Source of the DNA: Ciborinia camelliae
Taxonomy: Eukaryota > Ascomycota > Leotiomycetes > Helotiales > Sclerotiniaceae
Assembly: GCA_025890175.1 (NCBI GenBank)
Contig: JANPYM010000006.1
Coordinates: 2,450,073-2,514,072, forward strand
Reading direction: 5' to 3'
Length of the DNA: 64,000 bases
Numbering within the stretch: the stretch's first letter is position 1; each line of letters starts with the position of its first letter. The notes under the pieces were generated by a model that worked only from the letters and a program-made list of their open reading frames with translations, did not search any database and was not told the DNA's origin. This document shows, piece by piece, positions 43,121 through 53,830 of the stretch. The position numbers were made by a program, and so were the translations under genes.

Positions 43121-43469
43121 GAGGAGCGAAATTCGGAATTCTATAACCTATGGAATTATGAATATCCTGCATGACTGGTCGGATGACATGATAATTCTTA
43201 TGCGCAGGTATCTCGTTCCAGATCTAGGTCGGTTCCGAGTTTCGTATTCTTGTTGATGTGTGTGTTGCTTTCTAATGCAAAACCTCATGGGCAAGATGTG
43301 GAAATGAATTTAAATATGAATCTGATGGCTGCGCTTGATTGAAGGGGGTCTATTGAGCAGGAGCAGGGCTTTGATTGATGGGACTGGGCTTGAGATATTT
43401 GCGATGTTTCAGTATACTCCTCCATTAAACGACGTGATTATGATTGCTGTGGCGAAGTAGGAAGGCATT
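43120..43469 (+). pseudogene. O-methyltransferase relic (C-terminal part)
   Basis: One frame reads ITYGIMNILHDWSDDMIILMRRYLVPDLG, the motif around the catalytic His of plant/fungal class I O-methyltransferases (HDWxDD). Further on, another frame gives MNLNMNLMAALD, and a third reads ALIDGTGLEIFAMFQYTPP to ...IAVAK and a TAG at 43467-43469, the usual C-terminus of that family. Two or more frameshifts and stops separate the pieces, and no cofactor-binding N-terminal part is visible upstream. The gene is dead and truncated. Such enzymes usually serve secondary metabolism, but no cluster remains here. Confidence 0.6.
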
Positions 43470-43488
43470 GGTGTGTTGAAGGAAATTG

Positions 43489-43626
43489 AATGTGTGAGGT
43501 TCAAAGGGGCATGCCGGTTTTTGAGCAAACGCCAGGATTAGAATCACGGATTAAATTTCCTGAAGGATCACTTAGTGTATTCCGTAAAAGAGATGTTTTG
43601 GCATCGGTATTAGAGAATTTGAAATA
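43489..43626 (+). CDS. Short ORF after the methyltransferase relic, uncertain
   Basis: An open frame with ATG codons at 43489 and 43510 reads GMPVFEQTPGLESRIKF... and ends VLENLK. Composition is coding-like but there is no family assignment. It may be the tail of another decayed gene. Confidence 0.15.
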
Positions 43627-44275
43627 AATAATGCGAAGATGGAGAAATGTGCAAACCCCGATTTGATCTATAAACGGGGCGAAGCATATTGATATGCGAA
43701 GCTAGAAGAGATTCCGAATGGCTTACACAAAATGAATGACATGTAGCATAACCCGGAAGTTCTGCGCTCTCTTGCAACAACTTGTTGGCGTAGCCGAGAA
43801 CTAATGGGAAAGAATGATATGGTATAGAAGCTACGAGAACATTGTCGAGAACTCTAGACGATATGCACAAAAGCTGTGTTTTTAACGCTGTTTCCTCGAT
43901 CATTCTGATGGGTGCCTTCACTAGTATGAATATACCGTCCGAACCCAACATACCTGGATTTTGAGACGTAACAATTTACATGAGGGATGGATGATATATG
44001 GTTGTAGTAAGTGTAGAATTTAGATGAGATCCCCAATAGCTTACCTCAATAACAATAAGGTGTTGCAAATAGGGGTGTAGTTGAGCTTACCTAATAACAA
44101 TTGCCGAAAGTACGTCATCATGATTACGTCATCTCTCATTCCATCTTCCAGCCGCGTGCAACCACTGAACGTTCTTCCATCACACGTTCTTCCCCCTCCT
44201 CGGGTACCTATCTATAACAAACTGCAAAGTACTCTTCATAAATTTAATCATCAATCAACACGTAAATTCACGAAC

Positions 44276-44965
44276 ATGGTTGTTGCCGCTATGATTTCAC
44301 GCGTGCAGAGGATGGTTGATCGCGTCGTAAGTCCGGAGCGGAGATCTCAATTCTATGGAAATATATCCGAGTTCTTTCAGGAGCAACCGCTGATTGCTGT
44401 ATGTATCTCTATCTATATCTATCTATCGTTCCATTGCATGTGCATCAGGTATTTGTGGTCGGATTTCCTCGGAATCTGCAGATGAATCCACTGTTTCTGG
44501 ATTCTTGATTCGTTTATACCGTGGACCCAATTCCTTTATCTGATCCATGCCAATATTATATCTATCCCACTTTCATCCCACGAACCTCATAACCTCACTA
44601 ACCATACCAAACCATACCAGACATTCCTCCTCGCCACCCTCACCATCTCCCTCCCACCTCTCCTCCTCTTCACCACCTTCACCCTCTCCGTCCTCGCGTT
44701 CTCCCTCATCTCCGCCATCCTTTTCTGTCTCTTCTGGATCGGAATCGCTTCTCTGCTCCTCGTACCCACCCTCTTCGTTACATGTGGGCTCGGGATCATC
44801 ATATGGGTATGGGCTGTTAGTTCCTGGATTACTGCGCGATGGCTGTATGGGTTTATGCCTATGGCCAAGGGAACGAGCGAGCTCAGATTTCAGAACGGCA
44901 AGAAGATGGTGGTGAAGAAGGACGAGGGGGAGTTACCTCAGCGCGAGATTCGTAATGCGATTTGA
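44276..44965 (+). CDS. Promethin/LDAF1-like lipid-droplet membrane protein
   Basis: Exons 44276-44398 and 44621-44965, joined over a 222-bp intron (GTATGT...ACCAG, phase 0), give 155 residues. A short amphipathic N-terminus (RVQRMVDRVVSPERRSQFYGNISEFFQEQPLIA) is followed by about 75 residues of nearly continuous hydrophobic helix that can form two membrane hairpins, then a basic tail (NGKKMVVKKDEGE). This layout is that of the promethin family (mammalian LDAF1/TMEM159, yeast Ldo proteins), which works with seipin at ER sites where lipid droplets form. Family assignment rests on architecture and motif style. Start ATG 44276 has a good context (AACATGG). Confidence 0.7.
44399..44620 (+). other. 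Intron of the promethin-like gene
   Basis: 222 bp, GTATGT donor, CATACCAG acceptor, phase 0; longer than most introns in the window. It contains (TATC)n and ACCATACC repeats. Confidence 0.75.
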
Positions 44966-46373
44966 CTACATACTGCTGTGTTATCGCGGTGTCAGAGTCA
45001 AGATTGGGATGGCCAGAGCGGGTGGTAAATATGGGAATTGGTTGGGCTTGGAGTATATTGGCTGGATGGTATGAGGATTTGGCTTTATGGTCATACGTGG
45101 GCAATACTGACTGAAGATACAAAACGATTATTGGGAAAACTCACGGATTAGAACGTAGCACGAAAGGGGTTCATTCCGCGTAACTTTTCCCCGGCAATAG
45201 ATTCTATTGCAGCAGTATGATCGAATAATCTTTCACTGGGACCTCTTGGAAACTTCTTGCCCACACTTCTTGCCTACAATTTGGTCATTGACTTGTCCCG
45301 TCAGAAGAAAAGACAATAACCAGGACAAGAATACAAGAAATTTGATCTCCATATCACGAATTATTCTCATCACCGAACAGAAAGGGTGAGTGATACTATA
45401 CATTGTGTGACATCAGACATCAGACATCAGAGTAGTCCCAAACACCCATATCAGAATAAGATTTCCTAGGGAATGCGAAACTTCCGATGACTTTTATTTT
45501 TAGCATATCAAGATACAGATAGATACCTAAGTGGTCAATCATCGGGCTGGGCTGTTAGCACAGCGCCGGCATACTCAAGTTATTTATTATTCGGCAGCAC
45601 GACCCAAAAAGAATATGTAATTTTTTCTAAACTGTACGCAGTCGTGGATAGATGTTTTGCTTTGCTTGGCTTTGCTTTCTCGAGTTCTTTATAATGGAAA
45701 GCGTTCTTGTAATTGTATATGTGTATGCAATGCTTCTTTAACGGTTTCTCTTCTTTCTTTCTTTCTTTCTATGCTCCATACATATATACATACATACCTA
45801 GGTATGTAAAGCTCCATCTCCATCTCTAATAAAAGCAAAATCGCACTTTCAATATCCCACATATCTTTGAAGCGCAAATATGTATCATTTCTTTGAATTG
45901 CAATTTGCAATACAGAAAGTCGTATCTCAGGCCATTGGCCAAGGCAAAGTCTCTCTCTCCCGTAGTTCCCCGAGAGAAAACCGATGGCTAGGTAGCTATT
46001 GAAAGCGTATCTCTCTCTCTCTCTCTTTTCTCTTCGTCCAAATTCTCCTTCCTGTTATTTTTTATCTTGAAGCCTGAAGGCTGTAGTACAACCCCAGGAG
46101 ATCTCCCATCATATTAGATGGATCTGAATCTGCACTCCCCAATTCCATGCCCGGATTCTCGGGCAATATATGGTGATCTCATGTCGCATAGGGAGATCTC
46201 ATGTTATGGATCGAATTATAGTAATGATGGATGAGAAAGGAATATGTGTTATTGTTGTGGATATAGTTAGGCGATGCGTGATATGGTAGGTGTTGCGGGG
46301 AGAAAAATAGATGTCCGGGGGTTTAAATTTGGGTGGCGATGTTTTGTAATGGGTAGATGATGAATGATAGTAA
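44966..46373. other. Intergenic region, no gene recognised
   Basis: Simple CT and TTTC repeats near 45750 and 46010; no coding frame of note. Confidence 0.5.
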
Positions 46374-46375
46374 TA

Positions 46376-48437
46376 CAGCAAAACCTCTCTATAAGGATCC
46401 TCTATATAAGAATAACCTCTCTATTAGGATTAAATTTTGGATCCTATTGGATTTTAGGTATAGAAAATACTAATATTTTTATATCCCCTCTATAAGGATT
46501 ATTCTTTGTAGTTGAAGGTTCCAAATTCTATATAATTTTTAATTGATCAATTATATAGTTTTATTTTGAAAAAACACGTATCCAAATCCTTCGAAATTCT
46601 TATTTTTTTTTTTTGATTTTTTTGATTATATTTAATTACATTTATTTTAATTAGGGATGCCTTAATTATTACAATATATTTATATATATATTAATATCGA
46701 AATGTTATTTTTAAATTTTAATACAAATTTTTTTTTAAAAAAATTTGCAATAAATGATTTTAAATATCAGCAATTGTATTGAATGCGAATTTAATATAAA
46801 GAAAAACAAAACGATTTTATTATTCGATTTAAAAAATCAATAAAAAGGATTTTTATTTAAGGGCAATGTTTTATAATATTTAATAGCAAGTATCAACATT
46901 TCGATTTTGATAATCGAAAAAATAAATACTTTTCAATAAAACAAAAAAACCTTCTTAATTATTTCATTTACAATTAAACTTTTTTCGAATGGTAGCAATA
47001 TATATAAAAAATGGGTACTATAATTATAGGAGATATATTTAAATAAAAGATTTATAAGTTTTGGGTATTTTTTTTTTAATATTACAATTTTTTATTTTTT
47101 AAATTTAATAATAAATAGTTGGAAAAATTCAAAAAAAGGTATAATATTAAAAAATATATAAAATATAACAAATCGGTAAATACAAAAACGAATATTTTTA
47201 AAATTTTTATACAAATGGAATATTATAAAAATTGGTGTAGGGAATATGAATATCGAAATATTTTCAATATAAACAAAACTAATCTATAATAAAAATTAAT
47301 TTTTATTTGTATTTTTGTAATTGAATATTTATTCGATGAAAAGCTATATAAAAAATATATTATTGTTGTTTTTATATGCAATACAAATGAAAATAAAAAA
47401 TTGGAATCAATTCTAATTGGAAAATTCGAGAATTTATATTGTTTCAAGTATATTAATAAAAATTGGCTTGAAATAAAATACTACAATAATATTACGAAAT
47501 AAATAATTACCTAGATTATAAACAATTATCTACAAACTTTTAATAAAAAGTTTTTATTAAAAGATCGTCAAATTCTTTTTTTAATAAATAATTTTAATAC
47601 ATATATCTTTATTATACAAAAACTAAAAAGAAAACTCTTTAATATTAAAATATATTGGTTTTTAAAAAATATTATTTTTAAATAGTAATTTTTTGATTAA
47701 GGCATTATTTTTTATTGAAAAATCTAATACCATAAATTGTAGATTTTTTATATTTTAGTATATTTAAAAAAAAAAAAACTTTCTAATAAGATTATTGATA
47801 TATTGCAAGTAATTTAATAGATAATATTAATATAAAATAATATATAATTTTTTACAATATAAGCTTATTAATATAAATTTATATTAATTAAAAGATATAC
47901 AAAAAATAATAATACTAAATAAAAAAAAAATTTTGATTATATAATTGTACAAAAAGAGGATTAGAATATATTAAATGAAATACAAAAGAATCTCGAAAAA
48001 CGCCCTAAATATTAAAAGGATTTACTTTTTATACAAAATTTTGTTAATTCTAAAAAAAAACGTATTATTAATTTAAATAATGATATTATAAAAATATTAA
48101 TAAAAATGTATAATATATATAAAAAAAAAATGGAATCAAATATTGAAAAGCAAAAGATTCCTATATGTATTAAATATAAAAAAGCATTAATAGTATTAAA
48201 AACATTGGATTTATTTGAAATGCAAAAAGACAATAACAAAATCGATTTCAAAGGAATTCTAAAAAATCTACAAAAACAAATAATTCATAAAAAGCTTAGA
48301 TTAACTATACAAAATAGAATTAATACATATTTTATTTTTTAAAACCTATATTTTATATAAACTTTCTTTATAAGGATACTTTTCTATATCCTTATATTTG
48401 ACGCTAAAAAAAACATCTTTATAGAGAGGTTTTGCTG
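46376..48437 (+). mobile_element. RIP-eroded pogo/Fot1-type (Tc1-mariner superfamily) DNA transposon
   Basis: The left end CAGCAAAACCTCTCTATAA and the reverse complement of the right end are identical for 19-20 bp, and TA dinucleotides flank both (46374-46375, 48438-48439), as in pogo-like elements. Length is 2062 bp, right for one transposase gene. The inside is saturated with A and T. A surviving C-terminal frame (48106-48342) reads KIPICIKYKKALIVLKTLDLFEMQKDNN, the style of the CENP-B/DDE transposase tail. No full transposase frame survives, so the element cannot move on its own. RIP is inferred from composition and from stops throughout. Confidence 0.85.
48106..48342 (+). pseudogene. Remnant of a pogo-type transposase C-terminus
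   Basis: A 78-codon Lys/Ile-rich frame near the right end of the element, oriented left to right. Its ALxxLxTLDLFEMQ and ...LQKQIxxKK.R...Q...NTYF pattern resembles transposase C-terminal ends in this group; the upstream part is destroyed. Confidence 0.45.
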
Positions 48438-48439
48438 TA

Positions 48440-50530
48440 ATGGTTGATAAGGGGGTAGTTCTTGATATAGGAGTAGAGAGGTTGATTGTTTATTATATAC
48501 AATCTTAAGGCTTAGATAGGCCCACTTAGAGCTCTAGTTGTACCTGGCATATCGATTCCTAACATCGAGGAGGATGGAGAATGCGAAGAGGATGGAATGG
48601 AATGGATGCAAAATAATGATTTGGAAATCTCATATGCATCCATCCATACCTAGGTAGTATCCATATAAACCACGACTTGACTCATAAAAGCCATCACGAT
48701 TCAAGATTCCATTATGAGTGAAGTCAATACCCTGCGCAGATATACCGATGCATACCTAGTAACTAATAACACGACCAATCAAATCATCATGCACCTCCAT
48801 CCATCCTTGCCTTACAAATAAAAGCAGCGAACCATCATCCATAGATACATCCAAACAAACGCCCCTCCTCCATCAAACACCTCATCGTGTCGCCCTGGCG
48901 CAGTGGATAGTACTGCGCTTTAACCATCTCTCACCCGGATGGGTGGGGTGTTTGATGCTCACCCCGATTGAAATAACCCTACGAGGATAAAAGGTTTATT
49001 GAATATAATATACAATAAAATCCCTGAATGGGGGTTTTCCCAAGTACTTGGTTTTTGCTGTTTTGGTTTTTGGTTTTTCTTTTCTTTTTTTTGGCGGCGG
49101 CGGGGCGGAGAGGTGAGTGAATGATTGTGAAGTGGGGCGCGTGGAGGAGTGGTGGATGGAGAACTAATGGAGCAGCGAGAAGATTGTGGGGAGAGGGGTG
49201 ATCAGGTGATGGGTATGAAATATGGTTAAGATCTCACACAATGATAAGGTATATGTGTGTGTGCGATCTCATGGGTCATGACACGATTGCTACGTGAAAG
49301 AATGGAGGTCATCGTTATTGACTTTCAAATCAGTGGATCAAGAGTTGGTTTTCACTGGTTCTCTTGCGCACTGTTGGGCAAGAAGATTGTGTTAAATGAT
49401 TTCTTCACACTTTGTACAAACCTTCCATCTAACCCATAATCGGCGACCTCTCAACTCATAATCTCAGGACCATTCAGGTAGCACTCTGCGACCAAATCCT
49501 CAACATGGTGGTCAAGTTCTCTCATATATCCAAATGGGATGCAAACGCGATGGTCATCTCTGGATTAGAAAGGGACCATTGCAAGTGAATCATCTTTCTA
49601 TTCCAACTGACAGCTTGCACTTGGCCCAAAAATAATGCAACCATTTCTGGACTTCTCAAGTCATCGTTCTGCTAACTAAGCGTCACAGTAGGTATTCGGG
49701 GAATCATAATCGCCAGGTGAGATGGGTTGAGTCCAATATCATGACTCCCACGCATGACTCCCACGCGAACAAACCCGGCAGAAGATTTCTTTTTAAGGAC
49801 TCTGAGATTATGGCTTTGGAGTGATTTCCAAGTGCTTTTTATCATTTACATACCGCTGTGAACTTGCATTTCTATTTCTCGGACTACGATACATCTTTAC
49901 TACATCCTCAATACAAATCTATTACATCCTCGATAAAGTTTCTTCATCCTCAATAAAGCTTTTCCATCCTCAATAAAGCTTCTTCATCCCCAATACAACT
50001 TTATTACATATTCAATAAAGCCTCTACATCATCAATACAACTCTACTACATTCTCAACAAGACTTCTACATCCTCAATAGAAATCTATCACATACTCGAT
50101 ACAGCTTCTGCATCCTCAAGATAGTTTTGCATTCTCGATACAGCTTCTATATCCACGATACAACTTTACTACATTCTCGATACACAACATAGTCGATACA
50201 GCTTCTACATCTTCGATAAAGCTTCTACTTTCTCAATACAGTTCAGCATCATACATTTTACCTCCACACACCTGACCATCATACACCTCTCGCCCTCGAT
50301 TTCCTTAACGCCATACACATCCCTCTTTTTCTCAACAGAAACCCTCCATCAACTGCGACGATTTAATACCTTATACTTAATCTTCATACACTCTGACACT
50401 CGAGCTCGGTAATAACATCAAATAACCCTTTTCAAAACTTGAAGTTTTACGTCTGCTACATCGTTACACCCTATTCTCTCGATACAACTCCTAGATTTCG
50501 AAACGCCACAAAAATACCCCTTTCTCGCAA
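48440..50530. other. Intergenic region upstream of an orphan gene
   Basis: A tRNA-like A box (TGGCGCAGTGG at 48896-48906) lacks a proper acceptor stem. From 49890 to 50250 there is a degenerate 22-bp minisatellite. No gene seen between. Confidence 0.5.
49890..50250. repeat. Degenerate ~22-bp minisatellite
   Basis: About 16 copies of a unit like TACATCCTCAATACAGCTTC, varying at several positions (TTCATCCTCAATAAAGCT, TCTACATCATCAATACAAC). It ends about 280 bp before the ATG at 50531, probably within its promoter or leader. Confidence 0.8.
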
Positions 50531-51649
50531 ATGTTGAATATTACCTTTGCTTCACGGGAGATTTCTTTGCAGGGTTCAAAATTTGACGAGGACTTCAGCA
50601 ATCTGATTCTTTATGTTGGTTATGGCATGCAGAGTCCTTGCGAAGATAAATTTCCAAGGTTTAAAATCGGATCTTGGACTCGCCTCGCAAAGTTAGTGAT
50701 GGAACTAATGGAACTGAAAGATCATAGAAATCGGTTCGAAGAAACAAATAATGACCATGTTCGTAAATACTTTCAAAAATTACAGGCACCGTGGGGACCT
50801 CCAACGAAACCCACCTGGATTTCAAACAAAATCTTAACACGAGAATTAAAACAAGGAGATTTCGATCTTCAATATCTTGAGAGTGTCATCGAAGAAGTGA
50901 AAGAACTCAAGAGGCAAGAGTGGCAGACGGAAAATGAGTACTGGAATGATGAAACTGAAGGGCTATTGGAATGGCTTGCAGTTGGCATGCGCCATTATGG
51001 TGGTGAAGGAATATTTCGCTTGAGAGAAGACGGTTTTTTTCGCCCAGGCGAATGGGAGGCCATATCAGAGTTGATGAATGCGCTGGTTACACCAGAGGAT
51101 CCACCGAATCAATCCCACCCCTCCGGTCCTTTCACCATATATACTACCAAACGCAGGTGTTCGGAAGATAGTATCAAAAACGCATTAATAAAGGCTCATC
51201 CAGGAAGACAGGATTCGTATTTGCCAAAGAGGCCTGAATATATTCCAGAGGATATCTTGGCAGACATTGAGTATGGTTGTGGTCTTTTTACAGTGGAGGA
51301 TCTAAAGAAAGCCACCGAATTGGTACATGTAGGGATGACTCCAAGCCAGATAGAATTGCTCAAAAACGTTGAGCGGCTTGAGCCTGCACGACTGACAACC
51401 CTTCACAACGACTCCATCAGCTTTCCTGGAGACGGCCTTCGCTGCAAACATAAAGCAACCCCAGACGCATGGTGGTATCCAAAGCTCCAAAAAACTTGTT
51501 TAAGCAGTGATCTTTGGATTCAGAGCGATGGAATTACACATCGCGATGATCGCACTCAACTTCGGAACAGGATAAGTGGCATATTCTGGGACTATAATCT
51601 TGCTGATTATCAAGACTACTTGTTTACATGGAATAATCCTGTGATTTGA
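50531..51649 (+). CDS. Orphan hypothetical protein
   Basis: 372 residues without intron, start ATG 50531 in a C/A-rich leader. No signal peptide or membrane segment. It is soluble-looking, rich in Trp, Glu and Lys, with sequences such as EEVKELKRQEWQTENEYW, GLFTVEDLKKATELVHVGMTPSQIELL and a Trp/Tyr-rich end (DAWWYPKLQKTCLSSDLW, FWDYNLADYQDYLF). Codon use looks normal and there are no stops, so it is probably expressed. I recognise no domain. It is isolated between transposon- and repeat-rich blocks, which suits a lineage-specific accessory gene. Confidence 0.65.
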   Translation: MLNITFASREISLQGSKFDEDFSNLILYVGYGMQSPCEDKFPRFKIGSWTRLAKLVMELMELKDHRNRFEETNNDHVRKYFQKLQAPWGPPTKPTWISNKILTRELKQGDFDLQYLESVIEEVKELKRQEWQTENEYWNDETEGLLEWLAVGMRHYGGEGIFRLREDGFFRPGEWEAISELMNALVTPEDPPNQSHPSGPFTIYTTKRRCSEDSIKNALIKAHPGRQDSYLPKRPEYIPEDILADIEYGCGLFTVEDLKKATELVHVGMTPSQIELLKNVERLEPARLTTLHNDSISFPGDGLRCKHKATPDAWWYPKLQKTCLSSDLWIQSDGITHRDDRTQLRNRISGIFWDYNLADYQDYLFTWNNPVI

Positions 51650-53830
51650 TCTTGCAGCATTTCTTATGTTTATCATGGTCATTCCGGGTTATTCAGTATG
51701 GTGTGCTGGTTATGATTGAAGACGCTGGAGGGAAAGGGTTTCCAGTTTTTTTTTTCTCATTTTTGGCATACCGCTCGTCGGTATTGGCCTTTCATGCGTT
51801 TCTTTTTTTTTTCTTTTGGTATGGATTAATAATAGCATGTACGGGCTACAATGATTAAGGGGGAACTGGAAGGTCACAATCTGGAAAATCTTTCGTATGT
51901 TTAGTATTGGAGTTTTAGAAACTCGACATCACTCAAAAGAATCGATGCTTTTTTATATACTTGGATCGCTCAAATACAAATGAGATACAAATGAGATACG
52001 CTTCCTAGGTGTTCATCGGTACAATACTTTTGGATGGGATAATCGTATGATTTTCGTCGGGTCTAGAAATGTTTTTATCCTTATAAAATATATCGACTTA
52101 TAATTATAATAGCATCAACTTTCTAGATTTTATCAAAAGCATATCGGAATTCTGACATCACTTGAACTTTCTATTTCTATTTCTTCATTGTCATTACGGT
52201 TATAACTCAATCTCAACAATGATTTGAAAATTGAAATCTCTTTTTTAATAAATTGAGAATGATCTTGTATTGTACATAAAATATACCATATAAGTACCTA
52301 CCTACAAAACAACATGTAGTAGATAGACCCTACCTACAAATCTCATCTCCATCTCCATTTTCTCGTCATACAATTAAAATTTAATCAAATTAAGCTTTTA
52401 CTACCTAACATCATAACATCATTTTAATCAACAGCTAGAGAATTATAACCACATAAATGGAAACTTCAAAGGACATCGAATAAGTGAAGAATACTGAATA
52501 CTTGCAGATAGGTTTTATAGATGGTATATTATATATATAGAGTAGAGTAACTAGAGTTAGCCTAAACCACGAGTCTTGAAATAGGAAAAGAAACGAAAGA
52601 AACTACGATGGCGTGAATAACTTGAATCTATGGATTAGTGGCCCGGGGGACGTCGTCATATATTGTTTCTGGAACTTGATGCGAGATTTTTGGGGTGTTG
52701 GGTCTGTGTTGTGTTATTAAGCTTCTTTATTATGTGCTTGGTATGGTATGGCCCTAGTTCTGCGCACTAGCATGGTTGTGTACCTACCTAGGTATGTAGG
52801 TAGGTATATATCCACGCGAAAATACACCGGAATAAAATTTAGCTCCACTGGCAAGGGTATTATAAAATCAAACATCGAATATAGTAAGTTAGCAAACATA
52901 AAATAAATTGCTCAGCTTTATTTAACACTAAAAAAACATCTCTTAAAAATACTATTAAAAACCTACACTCTTCAAATCCCTAGCTTAGAAAACGTCTAAT
53001 TGGAATTCTACCTACTATTGAGGAGAAATCCGGAGCATGTAGGTGGTTGAAGAATTGTACAAGCGATCTAATCAGGATTTAGCCCGTCGATAGAGATAGA
53101 ATAGAAATCTTTAATTTCCTTGCGAGCCCCTATTTGCAGTAGCTCGCTACTTACTAACCGGGCGCTCCTAAGTGGGTATTTCTAGAATATTGGTCCATGC
53201 GTGCCTGTAACGCTGATATTGTCACGGTTATCTAGATGTCTAGGTATCTATCTATCTACTTGTGGAATCATGTGTGGGGTGGGAATTATTTTGTTATTTC
53301 AGATTTCAGATTTTGTACTTTGTATTTCGTTATTAATGTTTATAGTATTTTTTGCTAGATCCTGTCGATAATTCAAGTTGGTCTTCGGTCATCGATTCTA
53401 TATGTTTAGTTGGATGGCCTCTTGTTGGGAGCTGCTATTAGGGTTGTTGGCCTGAGGCATGGAGATAGAGAACTAGAGAGGTGGGGCAGGAGCTAGGGCA
53501 AGAGTTAGAGAGCGTGTCTAATCAGTTCCGTTGCTAGATTAGGATTTTCTTCTTTTTATAGGTAGTTTACTACAATACTATTCCGATGCCTAAAATTATG
53601 ATTCCCTTTTCCACTTCACTCCATGACAAGATATATAACCAAAAACCCGATATAATATGGACTAAATAATATTATTATAGTACATATTTTCTTTTAAAAA
53701 GAAATGTATAAGGAGGATTAGTATTAGGAATATGTGTTTAGGGCTACTGTATAGATATAATTGTAGATATATAACAAGAGATATTTAAAAACAAAAACTA
53801 ATCATATAATACCGTGACTGTCTGTATAGG
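51650..53830. other. Gene-free unique AT-leaning sequence
   Basis: 2.2 kb after the orphan gene, with T-rich runs near 51750 and 51802, TACCTAGGTA-like motifs near 52780-52805, and no coding frame with real character. Confidence 0.5.

Noticed and set aside
44547..44915. Ser/Pro-rich frame overlapping the promethin-like gene
   Set aside because: It is a shifted-frame shadow of the second exon, whose true frame gives continuous hydrophobic helices.
48896..48990. tRNA gene with A box TGGCGCAGTGG
   Set aside because: The D-arm-like hairpin is present but neither the T arm nor the acceptor stem folds properly.
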